From: Pseudomonas pergaminensis
GTDB lineage: Bacteria > Pseudomonadota > Gammaproteobacteria > Pseudomonadales > Pseudomonadaceae
Direction: 5' to 3'
NCBI RefSeq assembly: GCF_024112395.2
Contig: NZ_CP078013.2
Location: 2,418,001 to 2,482,000 of the forward strand
DNA: 64,000 bases
Shown here: positions 8,066-17,130 of the stretch, piece by piece
Layout of the letters: every line of letters starts with the position of its first letter
Numbering within the stretch: the stretch's first letter is position 1
Notes under the pieces: generated by a model
Databases searched by the model: none
Seen by the model: the letters and a program-made list of their open reading frames with translations, nothing else
Told to the model about the DNA's origin: nothing
Position numbers and translations under genes: made by a program

Positions 8066-8668
8066 ATGGGAACTATGGAACGTTACTCGAAAGTCGGCAT
8101 GCAGGAGCTCGACCAGCGCCTGTCGAAGATCGTCGAAGCCGCGCGCAAGAAGCCGGTGTCGGTCTATCGCTACGGCGCACCCTGGGTCTGGATCGTCTCC
8201 CAGGACGACTGGCAGGGCACCCGCAAGGAAGTCTCCAGCTACATCCCTGCCAGCCATTCCCTGGTATTGCTGCGCCCGCGGATCGACGAAGTCCTCGACC
8301 AGCACCGTGACTGGCTCACCGCCGAACCCGCGATGTCGATCGCCCCACAGACCGTGCTGCAGATCCTGCTGCTGCAACTCCTGTATTCGGTACCCAGCGA
8401 GCAGCAACTGCATGAACAGCTCAACTACAACCTGCTGTTCCGCTGGTTCGTCGGCCTGGACCTCAACCAGAAGGTCTGGAGCATCCATGCATTGACCCGC
8501 GACATCGCCACGCTGCTCAACAACCCGCGTGCGGTGCAACTCATCCAGAAAATCATCGGTGACGTGTTTTGTGGCGCCTTGCTGCACATGCCGGAGTTCT
8601 CACTGAACTTCGCCCTGTTGCACACCTGGCTGGCACGCCACGGCAGCACGTCGATCACCAGCAATTGA
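8066..8668 (+). CDS. phdA: PhdA-like protein: Phd/YefM antitoxin-like N-terminus joined to an IS5-type transposase N-terminal domain
   Basis: This 200-residue protein has an N-terminal segment resembling Phd/YefM 'prevent-host-death' antitoxins (GMQELDQRLSKIVEAARKKPVSVYRYGAPWVWIVSQDDW). It is followed by a region that matches the N-terminal (DUF772) domain of IS5-family transposases (SEQQLHEQLNYNLLFRWFVGL, then VWSIHALTRD). The DDE catalytic part of a transposase is absent, so it is not an active mobile element. From memory, P. aeruginosa PA0691 (phdA) has the same place upstream of pdtB and has been linked to biofilm lysis and eDNA release. It is the first gene of a ten-gene locus. Molecular activity is unknown; DNA binding is plausible. 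Confidence 0.75.
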   Translation: MGTMERYSKVGMQELDQRLSKIVEAARKKPVSVYRYGAPWVWIVSQDDWQGTRKEVSSYIPASHSLVLLRPRIDEVLDQHRDWLTAEPAMSIAPQTVLQILLLQLLYSVPSEQQLHEQLNYNLLFRWFVGLDLNQKVWSIHALTRDIATLLNNPRAVQLIQKIIGDVFCGALLHMPEFSLNFALLHTWLARHGSTSITSN

Positions 8669-8727
8669 GCCAGCCGCACGCCGGGCAATCGGCGGCGGCG
8701 CAAAAAATCAGACAGTCAGGGGGCGGT

Positions 8728-10311
8728 GTGGAGCATCTGTTCAAATTAACGCTGGCGCTGTGTTGCGTGACGCTGGGGAGCCTGGCGCAACCGGTGTTGG
8801 CCGAGGAAGACGCGGCGGCGCGCAAGGTCGATGTCAACGAGTACTTCGTGCGCGGCAACACCGTGCTCGATGCGGCGACGATCGAGGAAGCGGTGTATCC
8901 GTTCCTGGGGCCGCAAAAGACCCTGGGCGATATCGAAGGCGCCCGCGATGCGCTGCAGAAGATCTACCAGTCGCGCGGCTACCAGTCGGTGTTTGTCGAG
9001 CTGCCGGAGCAGAAGGTCGATGACGGTATCGTCTACCTGCAGGTCAGCGAAACCAAGGTCGGCCGCGTGCGCGTGGTGGGCGCCAAGCACTATTCACCGG
9101 TGGAAATCCGCGAGCAAGTGCCGGCCCTGGAGGAGGGCGCCGTGCCGGACTTTGCTACGGTGCAGACCCAATTGGCCGGCCTCAACCGGAGTGCCGGGCG
9201 CCAGGTCACGCCGCTGGTTCGCGAGGGTCAACGCCCGGGCACCATGGATGTGGACCTGCAGGTGGAAGACCAGAACCCCTGGCACGCCAGCCTTGGCCTG
9301 AACAACGACTACAGCGCCGACACCGAAAAACTGCGCTCGGTGGCGACCCTAGGCTATGACAACCTTTGGCAACTGGGCCACAGCATTTCCCTGACCTTTT
9401 TCACTGCGCCCCAGGACACCGAGAATGCCAAGGTCTGGTCCGGTTCCTACACGGCGCCGCTGAACGAGCGTTGGACCTTGCAGTTCTCGGGTTACCAGTC
9501 CGACAGCAACATCGCCACCATCGGCGGCAGCAATGTGTTGGGCAAGGGCCATTCCTACGGGGTGTCGGCCATCTACAACCTGCCGGCGGCGGGCAACTGG
9601 GCCAACTCATTCTCGTTCGGCGTCGACTTCAAGGACTTCGACGAGCAGATGAAATTCGGCGCCAGCAGCGACCAGGTGCCGCTCAAATACGCGCCGTTCA
9701 CCTTGGGCTACAACGGCTTCCGCTACACCGAACAGTCGCAATTGGGCCTGGGCCTGAACCTGGTGGTGGGCACCCGCGCGTTCTTCGGCTACGGCAGTGA
9801 CGCCGAGGAATTCGAGTACAAGCGCTACAAGGCCAGCGCCAGTTTTGCCGTGCTCAAGGGCGACCTGAATTACACCTATACCTTCGCCAACGATTGGCAG
9901 TCGGCGACCAAGGGCGGTTTCCAGCTCGCCTCTGGCCCCCTGGTTTCCAACGAGCAGTATTCCGCCGGTGGCGCCACGTCGGTGCGCGGTTACCTGGCAG
10001 CCGAGCGCACCGGGGACGAGGGGTATTTGCTCTCCCAGGAATTGCGCACACCGTCCCTGGCCAAGTTCCTTGGCAGCTATGTGCAGGAGTGGCGTTTCTA
10101 TGCGTTCGCCGAAGGTGCGCGCATGCGCCTGCACGATCCGCTGCCCGAGCAAGAAGACGAATACAGCCTGGCCAGTGTTGGCCTGGGCACCCGCGCCAGT
10201 TTGAGCAAATGGTTGTCCGGCAGCCTGGATTGGGGCTACCCGCTGCTCGATGGACCGAACACCCAGAAACAGGACTCGCGGCTGCACTTCAGTGTGCAGG
10301 CGACTTTCTGA
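8728..10311 (+). CDS. pdtB: ShlB/FhaC/HecB-family two-partner secretion outer-membrane translocator (PdtB-like)
   Basis: Start is the GTG at 8728 after a GGGGGCG ribosome site; earlier in-frame codons lie inside phdA. The 527-residue product has a signal peptide (cleaved after VLAEE). A POTRA region follows (VDVNEYFVRGNTVLDAATIEEAVYPFLG onward, with the second POTRA near GRVRVVGAKHYS). The rest is a 16-strand barrel containing the conserved loop motif VRGY (in GGATSVRGYLA) and ending in Phe. Such TpsB proteins export a large TpsA exoprotein with a TPS domain. No TpsA gene is visible nearby, unlike P. aeruginosa where pdtA precedes phdA (from memory). Confidence 0.9.
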   Translation: MEHLFKLTLALCCVTLGSLAQPVLAEEDAAARKVDVNEYFVRGNTVLDAATIEEAVYPFLGPQKTLGDIEGARDALQKIYQSRGYQSVFVELPEQKVDDGIVYLQVSETKVGRVRVVGAKHYSPVEIREQVPALEEGAVPDFATVQTQLAGLNRSAGRQVTPLVREGQRPGTMDVDLQVEDQNPWHASLGLNNDYSADTEKLRSVATLGYDNLWQLGHSISLTFFTAPQDTENAKVWSGSYTAPLNERWTLQFSGYQSDSNIATIGGSNVLGKGHSYGVSAIYNLPAAGNWANSFSFGVDFKDFDEQMKFGASSDQVPLKYAPFTLGYNGFRYTEQSQLGLGLNLVVGTRAFFGYGSDAEEFEYKRYKASASFAVLKGDLNYTYTFANDWQSATKGGFQLASGPLVSNEQYSAGGATSVRGYLAAERTGDEGYLLSQELRTPSLAKFLGSYVQEWRFYAFAEGARMRLHDPLPEQEDEYSLASVGLGTRASLSKWLSGSLDWGYPLLDGPNTQKQDSRLHFSVQATF

Positions 10312-10335
10312 CTTTTTCTTCCGGAGACTTCACCC

Positions 10336-12135
10336 ATGCAACGCCTATTCCTGAGCCTGTTGATCTGCCTGGGCTTCGCGCTCCCGGCCACTGCCCATGC
10401 CTGGTGGCAGGACGACTGGCACTATCGCAAACAGATTTCGGTGGACACCACCGCCCAAGGCGCCGCGATCAACCAGGCCCTGGGCCGCACCGCGCTGCTG
10501 GTGCGCCTGCACACCGGCAACTTCACCTTTGACGGGGTCAAGGAGGACGGCGCCGATCTGCGCTTTGTGAGTGCCGACGACAAGACCGTGTTCAACCACC
10601 AGATCGAAAGCTTCGACCCGCTGATGGGCATGGCGCTGATCTGGGTCGATGTGCCCAAGGTTGAAGGCGGCCAGCGCCAGGACCTGTGGATGTACTACGG
10701 CAACCAGAAGGCCCCGGCCACCGCCAACGGCCAGCTGACGTTCGACCCGAACTACACCGCGCTTTACCATTTTGACGGCGCCAATGGCACGCCGGCCCGG
10801 GACACCACGGCCTATGCCAACACGGCGTTGAACGCCACCGGCGCAGCCATCGATGGCGTGATCGGCCGTGCCTTGCAGTTCAGTGGCCAACCGCTGATGT
10901 TGCCGGCCAGCCCCTCGCTGCAACACGCGGCAGGCGCTGCGTTCACCTTCAGCGCCTGGTTGCGCCTGGACCAGGCCAGTGGCGAGCAAGTCGTCCTGGC
11001 GCGTCGGGATGGCACCCATAGCCTGCTGCTGGGCTTGAACCAGGGCATGCCGTTTGTAGAGATCGACGGTCAGCGCGCGGTGTCGACCCAACCGCTGAAC
11101 CCCGGCCAATGGCAGCACCTGGCGTTCACTGCCGAGGGTGACAAGGTCACGCTGTATGTGAATGGCCGTGAAACCGCGACCCTGGCGGTCGCCTTGCCGG
11201 CGTTCAATTCCCAGCTGGCCCTCGGCGCCGACTTGCCGGAAGCCGGCAGCACGCGCCAGCCATTCGCAGGGGCCATTGATGAGCTGCGCCTGTCCAAGGT
11301 GGCGCGCCCGGCTGCTCTGTTACTGGCCGATGCCAGCGCCCAGGGCGCCGAGTCGAAACTGGTGGCCTACGGGGTGGACGAAGAACAGTCCGGCTTTGGT
11401 TTCGGCAGCCTGGGCTTCCTGCTCAACGCCGTGCCGGTGGACGCCTGGGTGATCATCCTGGTGCTGGTGGCGATGATGTTCCAGTCGTGGGTCATCATGC
11501 TGCGCAAGAACCGCCAGGTCAGCCGGGTGAGCGGTGCCAACGAGATCTTCCGCGAGCACTTCGCGCAGATCGGCACGCGCCTGGAGATGTACGCCGACGA
11601 CGCCCAGCTCGGCGAACGCCTGGCCCATTCTTCGCTGTGGCGCCTGTACCTGGTGGCGGTCAAGGAGATCCGTACCCGGCGTGCCCAGGGTGCCGACACC
11701 TCGTCGGTCTCGGCCGCCACCATCGAAGCCATCCGCTGTTCCATGGACGGCGTGCGCACCCGCGAAAACCAGGCGCTCAGCGCCAAGCTCTCGACCTTGT
11801 CCAACGCCATTGCCGGCGGCCCGTACATCGGCCTGCTCGGTACGGTGCTGGGGATCATGGTGGTGTTCCTCGGCACGGCGATGGCCGGTGACGTAAACAT
11901 CAACGCCATCGCCCCCGGTATGGCGGCGGCGTTGCTGGCGACCGCCATGGGCCTGTTTGTCGCGATCCCGGCGCTGTTTGGCTACAACCGGTTGATCACG
12001 CGCAACAAGGAAGTCAGCGCGGACATGCGTGTGTTTGTCGACGAGTTCATCACCCGCCTGGCGGAGATGCACGGCGAGAGCCAATCCAGTGAAGCGGCGC
12101 ACCGTCGTGACCATCACGCGGCTGTTCCGGCCTGA
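10336..12135 (+). CDS. DUF2341-LamG-ExbB/TolQ fusion protein
   Basis: A 599-residue protein with a signal peptide (cleaved after AHA). The periplasmic DUF2341 domain (WWQDDWHYRKQISVDT, about residues 23-130) is followed by a LamG/concanavalin-like domain (YTALYHFDGANG to AIDELRLSKVARP, about 140-325). After a first membrane helix (VDAWVIILVLVAMMF, about 370-385) comes a complete MotA/TolQ/ExbB proton-channel domain with GGPYIGLLGTVLGIM and APGMAAALLATAMGLFVAIPA. It should form a proton channel with the ExbD encoded 11 bases downstream, with a ligand-binding head outside the membrane. The P. aeruginosa counterpart is annotated exbB2 (from memory). Confidence 0.9.
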   Translation: MQRLFLSLLICLGFALPATAHAWWQDDWHYRKQISVDTTAQGAAINQALGRTALLVRLHTGNFTFDGVKEDGADLRFVSADDKTVFNHQIESFDPLMGMALIWVDVPKVEGGQRQDLWMYYGNQKAPATANGQLTFDPNYTALYHFDGANGTPARDTTAYANTALNATGAAIDGVIGRALQFSGQPLMLPASPSLQHAAGAAFTFSAWLRLDQASGEQVVLARRDGTHSLLLGLNQGMPFVEIDGQRAVSTQPLNPGQWQHLAFTAEGDKVTLYVNGRETATLAVALPAFNSQLALGADLPEAGSTRQPFAGAIDELRLSKVARPAALLLADASAQGAESKLVAYGVDEEQSGFGFGSLGFLLNAVPVDAWVIILVLVAMMFQSWVIMLRKNRQVSRVSGANEIFREHFAQIGTRLEMYADDAQLGERLAHSSLWRLYLVAVKEIRTRRAQGADTSSVSAATIEAIRCSMDGVRTRENQALSAKLSTLSNAIAGGPYIGLLGTVLGIMVVFLGTAMAGDVNINAIAPGMAAALLATAMGLFVAIPALFGYNRLITRNKEVSADMRVFVDEFITRLAEMHGESQSSEAAHRRDHHAAVPA

Positions 12136-12146
12136 GGAGAATCGCC

Positions 12147-12572
12147 ATGGCTTCCGTAAATGCCGCCCACGACGATGACGATGACGCGGCCGTCGACAGC
12201 ATCAACATCACGCCCCTGGTGGACGTGCTCATGGTGGTGCTGGTGATGTTTATCCTCACCGCCACCGCCCAGGTGTCGGGCATCCAGATTCACCTGCCCA
12301 AGGCCAGTGCTTCGGTGTCGTTGTCGGAGGCCAAGACCAAGGCCATCTCGGTGAATGACGGCGGCCAGGTGTTCCTCGACGCCTACCCGGTGACCCTCGG
12401 CGAGCTGGAAGAGCGCCTGCGCATCGAGAAAGCGCTGAACCCGGACTTCCCGGTGATCGTGCGCGGCGACGCGATGGTGCAGTACCAGAAGGTGATCGAA
12501 GTGCTTGACCTGCTGCGCCGGCTGGAGCTGTCCCAGGTCGGGCTGGTCACTGGCAAACCGAGCCAGGGCTGA
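12147..12572 (+). CDS. ExbD/TolR-family biopolymer transport protein
   Basis: This 141-residue inner-membrane protein has one N-terminal helix with the essential aspartate (Asp26 in NITPLVDVLMVVLVMFIL). A periplasmic domain follows (IQIHLPKASAS, VFLDAYPVTLGELEERL, VIVRGDAMVQYQKVIEVLDLL). It is the stator partner of the ExbB-like fusion encoded upstream and would power the TonB-like protein encoded 3 bases downstream. An unusual feature is a run of five Asp (residues 9-13) in the cytoplasmic N-terminus. Confidence 0.93.
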   Translation: MASVNAAHDDDDDAAVDSINITPLVDVLMVVLVMFILTATAQVSGIQIHLPKASASVSLSEAKTKAISVNDGGQVFLDAYPVTLGELEERLRIEKALNPDFPVIVRGDAMVQYQKVIEVLDLLRRLELSQVGLVTGKPSQG

Positions 12573-12575
12573 GCC

Positions 12576-13280
12576 ATGACCGCACAGATCCCGATCGCAC
12601 CCTTGCCAGTGAAAAAGACACCGCCCTTGCGCCCGTTGAAGTGGGGCGCCGGCCTGTTGCTGGGCGCCGTGGCGGCCTGGTTCTTGTGGCAGTGGGCCAA
12701 TGACATGAGTGGCGTGCGCCGCGAAACGCCGAAGGTGCCGACGATTATCCCGCTGCCACCACCGCCACCGCCGCCGCCGGAAAAGCCCAAGGAGCCCGAG
12801 CCCCAGGTCGAAGAAAAAGTCCCGGAGCCGGTGCCCAGCCCGGAACCCGAAGAGGTCAAGCCGGCCGAGGAAGCGCCACCGTCGCCTAACGAGGACCTGG
12901 CCAACCCGATGCAGATCGACGGCGACGCCCAGTCTGGCACTGACGGCTTCAACATCGGCGCCGGTAAAGGCGGCGGCATGGCCGGCAGTGGCGGCGGCGG
13001 GCTGGGGACTGGCACTTACAAGCAGTACCTGGCCGGCACTTATCAACGGCTGATGCGCGAAGACCCTGAGCTGCGCAAGAAGGCGTTCTCGATACAGATA
13101 GACCTGTGGCTGGGCGCCGATGGCCAAGTCACCAAAGCGCTGGTGGCCAAGTCCAGCGGCGATGCCGAGACCGATGCGCAGATGCTCGCCTTGATACAGG
13201 CGCCGCGTGCCACCCAGAAGCCGCCGGCGTCGTTGACGCTGCCCATGCGCCTGTCCCTCAAGGGCCGGCGCCCGGATTGA
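12576..13280 (+). CDS. TonB-family energy transducer
   Basis: 234 residues: a short cytoplasmic N-terminus, one membrane helix (GAGLLLGAVAAWFLWQWA, about 25-43), a proline-rich Glu/Lys spacer (eight consecutive Pro near residue 65, then PEKPKEPEPQVEEKVPEPVP), a Gly-rich hinge and a C-terminal TonB_C-like domain (FSIQIDLWLGADGQVTKALVAKSSGD). The domain would span the periplasm and contact an outer-membrane partner. No TonB-dependent receptor is encoded in the locus, so the partner is either elsewhere or is the TpsB/porin pair itself, which would be unusual. The final segment is short compared with canonical TonB. Confidence 0.85.
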   Translation: MTAQIPIAPLPVKKTPPLRPLKWGAGLLLGAVAAWFLWQWANDMSGVRRETPKVPTIIPLPPPPPPPPEKPKEPEPQVEEKVPEPVPSPEPEEVKPAEEAPPSPNEDLANPMQIDGDAQSGTDGFNIGAGKGGGMAGSGGGGLGTGTYKQYLAGTYQRLMREDPELRKKAFSIQIDLWLGADGQVTKALVAKSSGDAETDAQMLALIQAPRATQKPPASLTLPMRLSLKGRRPD

Positions 13281-13323
13281 TCGAAACCTCTTATCTACGG
13301 TTTTTTACAGGAGTTGCGTACAC

Positions 13324-15024
13324 ATGATTTCCCCCGTGAATCGACTGACCCTGGCGGTTGGCATGGTCATCGCGACCCTGGTCGGCCAGGCGGCTGCAGC
13401 GCCGGTCGCGCCCTCGGAAAACGTCACGATCAACCTGATCCGCCTGTTGGTGCAGCAAGGCGTGCTGACCCAGGACACCGCCAATGGGCTGATCGCCCAG
13501 GCCGAAAAGGAAGCCCAGCAGGCACGCCAGGCGAATGCGGCGCCGGTGGTTGCCGCCGGCCCGACCGCCGCGCCCGGCGATGTGCGCGTGCAGTACGTGC
13601 CGCAGGCGGTCAAGGATCAGATTCGCGACCAGGTCAAGGCCGAGGTCATGGCCACCGCCAAGCAGGAAAACTGGGCCCAGCCCAATACTTTCCCAGACTG
13701 GGTCTCGCGCATCAGCTTTGATGGTGATATCCGCCTGCGGGATGAATCACGCTACTTTTCGGGCAACAACAGCAACGAGATCGTCGACTACGCCAAGCTC
13801 AATGAAAGCGGCCCGTACGACACCAACAAAGACACCAACACCAAGCTGCCGCCGCTGCTCAATACCACCAAGGACCGCGAAAACCTGTTCCGCCTGCGTG
13901 CGCGCCTGGGCATGAAAGCGGTGCTGTCGCCGGAATGGACCGCCGGTATTCGCGTCGGCACCGGCTCCGACAACAACCCGGTGTCCACCACCCAGACCCT
14001 GGGCGGCGGGTTTGGCAAGAAGGACATCTGGCTCGACCAGGGCTACCTGAGCTGGAAGGCCACCCCGGACGTGACCCTCACCGCCGGGCGCTTCGCCAAC
14101 CCGTTCTATTCCACCGACATGATGTATTCGGGCGACCTGAACTTCGACGGTATCGCCGCCAATTTCAACCATGCCCTGAACAGCGAGTGGGGCCTGTTCG
14201 GCACCCTCGGCGCGTTCCCGGTGGAGTACACCTCCGACTCGGCCAGCAGCAACGGCTTTGACAAGGAAGACAGCGAAACCAAGTGGCTGTTTGGCGGGCA
14301 GATCGGCGCCAACTGGAAGATCAACCGCGAAAACAGCCTCAAGGGCGCGGTGGCGTACTACCACTTTGACGACATCGAAGGTAAGCGCTCCGGTGCCTGT
14401 GAACCCTGGGCCGGGCAGCCCGCCTGCGACAGCGACGGTTCGCGCCTGGCCTTCATGCAGAAGGGCAACAGCGTGTTCCTGCTGCGTGACATCACCCCCA
14501 ACCCGGCCACGCCTGGCCTGACCCCACAGCCCCAGTTCGTGGGCCTGGCGTCCAAGTTCGATGTGCTCGACCTGAACCTGGCCTGGGATGCCGAGTTGCC
14601 CAGCGACTTCAAGCTGCGCACCCAAGGCAACTTCATCCACAACCTGGCCTACGACAAGGGCGAGATGCTCAAGCGCAGCGAGGGCGAGATCGTCAACAAC
14701 ATCAACAGCAAGGGCCAGTTTGAAAGTGGCGGCAATGCGCTGATGGTCTCGTTCACCCTCGGCACTGCGCTGGAGATGCGCAAGCGCGGCGACTGGAACG
14801 TGCTGGCTGGCTACAAGTACATCCAGCCCGACGCCTTGCCCGACGGCTTCAACGATTCGTCGTTCCACTTGGGCGGGACCAACGCCAAGGGTTACTTCAT
14901 TGGCGCCAACTACGGCATCGAAAAGAACATCTACGCCAGTGCGCGCTGGTTGAGCGCCTCCGAAGTGTATGGCGCGCCGTTCGAAGTCGATGTGATGCAA
15001 CTGGAACTCAACACGCGCTTTTGA
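13324..15024 (+). CDS. Putative outer-membrane porin (Porin_5-like)
   Basis: This 566-residue protein has a signal peptide (cleaved after QAAAAP), a short N-terminal helix (INLIRLLVQQGVLTQDTANGLIAQAEKEAQ, an SLH-like/coiled lead) and a long beta-barrel (DGDIRLRDESRYF, FRLRARLGMKAVLSPEWTAGIRVGTG, VTLTAGRFANPFYST), ending in Phe after NTR. This matches the 'putative porin' family PF16930 as I remember it. It is the fifth gene of the locus. The substrate is unknown. A role as the passage driven by the ExbBD/TonB set is speculative. Confidence 0.85.
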   Translation: MISPVNRLTLAVGMVIATLVGQAAAAPVAPSENVTINLIRLLVQQGVLTQDTANGLIAQAEKEAQQARQANAAPVVAAGPTAAPGDVRVQYVPQAVKDQIRDQVKAEVMATAKQENWAQPNTFPDWVSRISFDGDIRLRDESRYFSGNNSNEIVDYAKLNESGPYDTNKDTNTKLPPLLNTTKDRENLFRLRARLGMKAVLSPEWTAGIRVGTGSDNNPVSTTQTLGGGFGKKDIWLDQGYLSWKATPDVTLTAGRFANPFYSTDMMYSGDLNFDGIAANFNHALNSEWGLFGTLGAFPVEYTSDSASSNGFDKEDSETKWLFGGQIGANWKINRENSLKGAVAYYHFDDIEGKRSGACEPWAGQPACDSDGSRLAFMQKGNSVFLLRDITPNPATPGLTPQPQFVGLASKFDVLDLNLAWDAELPSDFKLRTQGNFIHNLAYDKGEMLKRSEGEIVNNINSKGQFESGGNALMVSFTLGTALEMRKRGDWNVLAGYKYIQPDALPDGFNDSSFHLGGTNAKGYFIGANYGIEKNIYASARWLSASEVYGAPFEVDVMQLELNTRF

Positions 15025-15042
15025 TGCGCAGGGAGATGCCAC

Positions 15043-15669
15043 ATGAACACGCGAATCTGCGGGCTGTTACTGCTGCTGATCACCACCGGCGCGTCGGCCG
15101 AGGGCATGGAAGAGCGCCTGCGTACGCAATTGCGCAGCACCACCCAGCAATTGCAGGCGCTGCAAAGCGAGCAGGCCCAGGCCAGCGCGGCGCGCATTGC
15201 CGCCGAAAACCAGGCCAAGCAGGCCCAGGCGCAAATCAAGCAGTTGACGGCCGAACTCGCCCAGGCGCGTGGCGTGGCCGAACAAATGGCTGGCCAGCAA
15301 CAGAGCCTGCACAGCCAGGCACAAGCCCAGGTGGCGGCCAGCAACGAGCAGATCGGCAAGTTCAAGAAGGCCTATGACGAATTGCTGGTGCTGGCCAAGG
15401 GCAAAGAGGCCGAGCGCGCCCGTTTGCAGGCGTCCTTGAGCGAACGTGACACACAAGTGCAGCAATGTTCAGTCAAGAATCAACAGATGTACGGCGTGGC
15501 CCAGCAGCTGCTCGCGGCCTACGAAAAAATCGATGTGGCCGAGGTGATGAGCATTCGCCAGCCGTTCGCCAGCAGCGCACGGGTGAAGTTCGAGGAACTC
15601 GCCCAGGGCTTTGGCGACGATTTGTACAAGAGCCGTTTCGATGCGCCCCAGGCAACCGCCAATCATTGA
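15043..15669 (+). CDS. Periplasmic coiled-coil protein of unknown function
   Basis: A 208-residue protein with a signal peptide (NTRICGLLLLLITTGASA). A long Gln/Ala-rich coiled coil follows (EERLRTQLRSTTQQLQALQ through ARLQASLSERDTQ) and a short globular C-terminus with two candidate features: an isolated Cys in QQCSVKN, and PFASSARVKFEELAQGFGDDLY. It probably acts in the periplasm as a scaffold between membrane components. Genes of the same type occur at this place in the P. aeruginosa locus by my recollection. No function can be assigned. Confidence 0.8.
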   Translation: MNTRICGLLLLLITTGASAEGMEERLRTQLRSTTQQLQALQSEQAQASAARIAAENQAKQAQAQIKQLTAELAQARGVAEQMAGQQQSLHSQAQAQVAASNEQIGKFKKAYDELLVLAKGKEAERARLQASLSERDTQVQQCSVKNQQMYGVAQQLLAAYEKIDVAEVMSIRQPFASSARVKFEELAQGFGDDLYKSRFDAPQATANH

Positions 15670-15689
15670 TAGACAGGGAAGAAATCACC

Positions 15690-16142
15690 ATGAGCGAATT
15701 GATCACCAGCGTCACCACCCAGAGCCTTACCGAGCTGCTGCAGGAAGCCGGCTACCGGGTCAACCAGACTGAACAAAATGGCATCGTGCAATTGCTCAGC
15801 GCCAGCCAGGGCATCGGCTTTGCCGTGCGCTTCGGCAACCCGGCAGCGGAGCAGGGCAACTATGTGGATTTCACTTACAGTTGCGCGCTGCGGGTCCAGG
15901 GTGAATTGCCCGAAGGTCTGGCCCAGGTGTGGAACGCATCGCGACGTTTTGCGCGGTTGTCGGTGCAGGGCGAATTCCTGTTGATGGAAATGGACGTGGT
16001 GGTGGCGGGCGTGGGCGCTACGCACCTGCGTAGCCAGCTGGAGTTGTGGGACCGCCTGTTGCAGGAATTTATCGTCTACCTGCGTGAGTACAGCCAGCAG
16101 GCCGCGCAGTTGCAGGCTGAAACCGAGGCACCGGTATTGTGA
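15690..16142 (+). CDS. YbjN-domain protein
   Basis: Start is the ATG at 15690 after AGGGAAGAAATCACC; upstream in-frame sequence lies inside the previous gene. The 150-residue cytosolic protein has the YbjN/type III secretion chaperone-like fold pattern: TQSLTELLQEAGYRVN, IGFAVRFGNP, YVDFTYSCALRV, LSVQGEFLLMEMDVVV, followed by a final helix. YbjN proteins are small regulators or chaperone-like factors in enterobacteria. Here, inside a secretion/energy-transduction operon, a chaperone role for a partner protein is a reasonable guess. The stop overlaps the next GTG start by 4 bases. Confidence 0.8.
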   Translation: MSELITSVTTQSLTELLQEAGYRVNQTEQNGIVQLLSASQGIGFAVRFGNPAAEQGNYVDFTYSCALRVQGELPEGLAQVWNASRRFARLSVQGEFLLMEMDVVVAGVGATHLRSQLELWDRLLQEFIVYLREYSQQAAQLQAETEAPVL

Positions 16143-17080
16143 AGAAACCAACCCTGATGGTCGGCGCGGGTGCGCTGGCTTTACTGGTGGTGGCGGTGGG
16201 CTTGAGCCTGCGACCGGGCAGCGACCCGGTGGCGGCGCAGCAACCGGCACCGGTGATCAGCCCTGTATCGGCTGGGCCGGCGGTGGCCCGCCTGGGCAAT
16301 CAGCAGATCGACCTGACGGAGCTGAAAACCGTGCTGGCCAGCCTGCCTGCCGAATCCCGTGAGCAATTGCGCGGCAACCGTGGCGCGCTGGAAACCTGGA
16401 TTCGCTCACGCCTGGCGCAAAAGGCTGTGCTGGAACAAGCCGATGCCCAGGGCTGGCGCCAGCGCCCCGACGTGGAGCAGCAGACCCGTGCGGCCACTGA
16501 GCAGATCGTGTTTCGCGACTACATGCTCTCGGTCAGCCAGGTGCCGGCCGATTACCCCAGCGCGGCGGAGTTGCAGCAGGCCTACGACAGTGGCAAGGCC
16601 CAGTGGGTAACGCCGCCGTTGTATCGCGTGAGCCAGATTTTCCTGGCGACCAATGACCCGCAAACCGTCGATAACGTGCGCCGCCAGGCCCAGGAGCTGA
16701 GCCGTCGTGCCCAGGCCGCACCGGGTGATTTCGCCGCCCTGGCCACCCAGTATTCCCAGGACGCCGACTCCGCCACGCGCGGCGGCGACTCGGGCATGCA
16801 GCCGTTGCAGCAACTGGTGCCGGAAGTGCGCGGCGCGGTGTCACGTCTCAAGGTCGGTGCCGTGTCGGACGTGGTGCAGAGCGCGGCGGGGTTCCATGTG
16901 CTCAAGCTCACCGGCCAGCAACCGGCGCGTACTGCGACCCTCGACGAACTGCGTGAGCGCCTGACCCAGGCCCTGCGTGCCCAGCGTCAGGAGCAGATCG
17001 CCAAAGCCTACCTCGAAGGCATGCTCAACACTGCTACCCTGAGCATCGACGGCACCGAGCTGAACAAGGTGCTGGAGTAA
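16139..17080 (+). CDS. Membrane-anchored parvulin-type peptidyl-prolyl isomerase
   Basis: A 313-residue protein starting at GTG 16139, overlapping the YbjN stop (GTGA). An uncleaved-looking N-terminal helix (LMVGAGALALLVVAVGLSL) anchors it to the inner membrane. A SurA/PpiD-type helical region with IRSRLAQKAVLEQADAQGW follows. The PpiC rotamase domain (about residues 155-265) shows YRVSQIFLA, FAALATQYSQD, GGDSGM and AAGFHVLKL. It likely folds an exported or outer-membrane component of this locus, such as the porin or an exoprotein. The P. aeruginosa equivalent would be PA0699 (from memory). Confidence 0.88.
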   Translation: MKKPTLMVGAGALALLVVAVGLSLRPGSDPVAAQQPAPVISPVSAGPAVARLGNQQIDLTELKTVLASLPAESREQLRGNRGALETWIRSRLAQKAVLEQADAQGWRQRPDVEQQTRAATEQIVFRDYMLSVSQVPADYPSAAELQQAYDSGKAQWVTPPLYRVSQIFLATNDPQTVDNVRRQAQELSRRAQAAPGDFAALATQYSQDADSATRGGDSGMQPLQQLVPEVRGAVSRLKVGAVSDVVQSAAGFHVLKLTGQQPARTATLDELRERLTQALRAQRQEQIAKAYLEGMLNTATLSIDGTELNKVLE

Positions 17081-17130
17081 CACAGGTCAACCGCATTGGA
17101 TGCACAGACTGACAAGACAGGGAGTCTCCC

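Noticed and set aside
8066..8668. Active IS5 insertion sequence
   Set aside because: Only the transposase N-terminal domain is present; no DDE catalytic region or terminal inverted repeats are visible.
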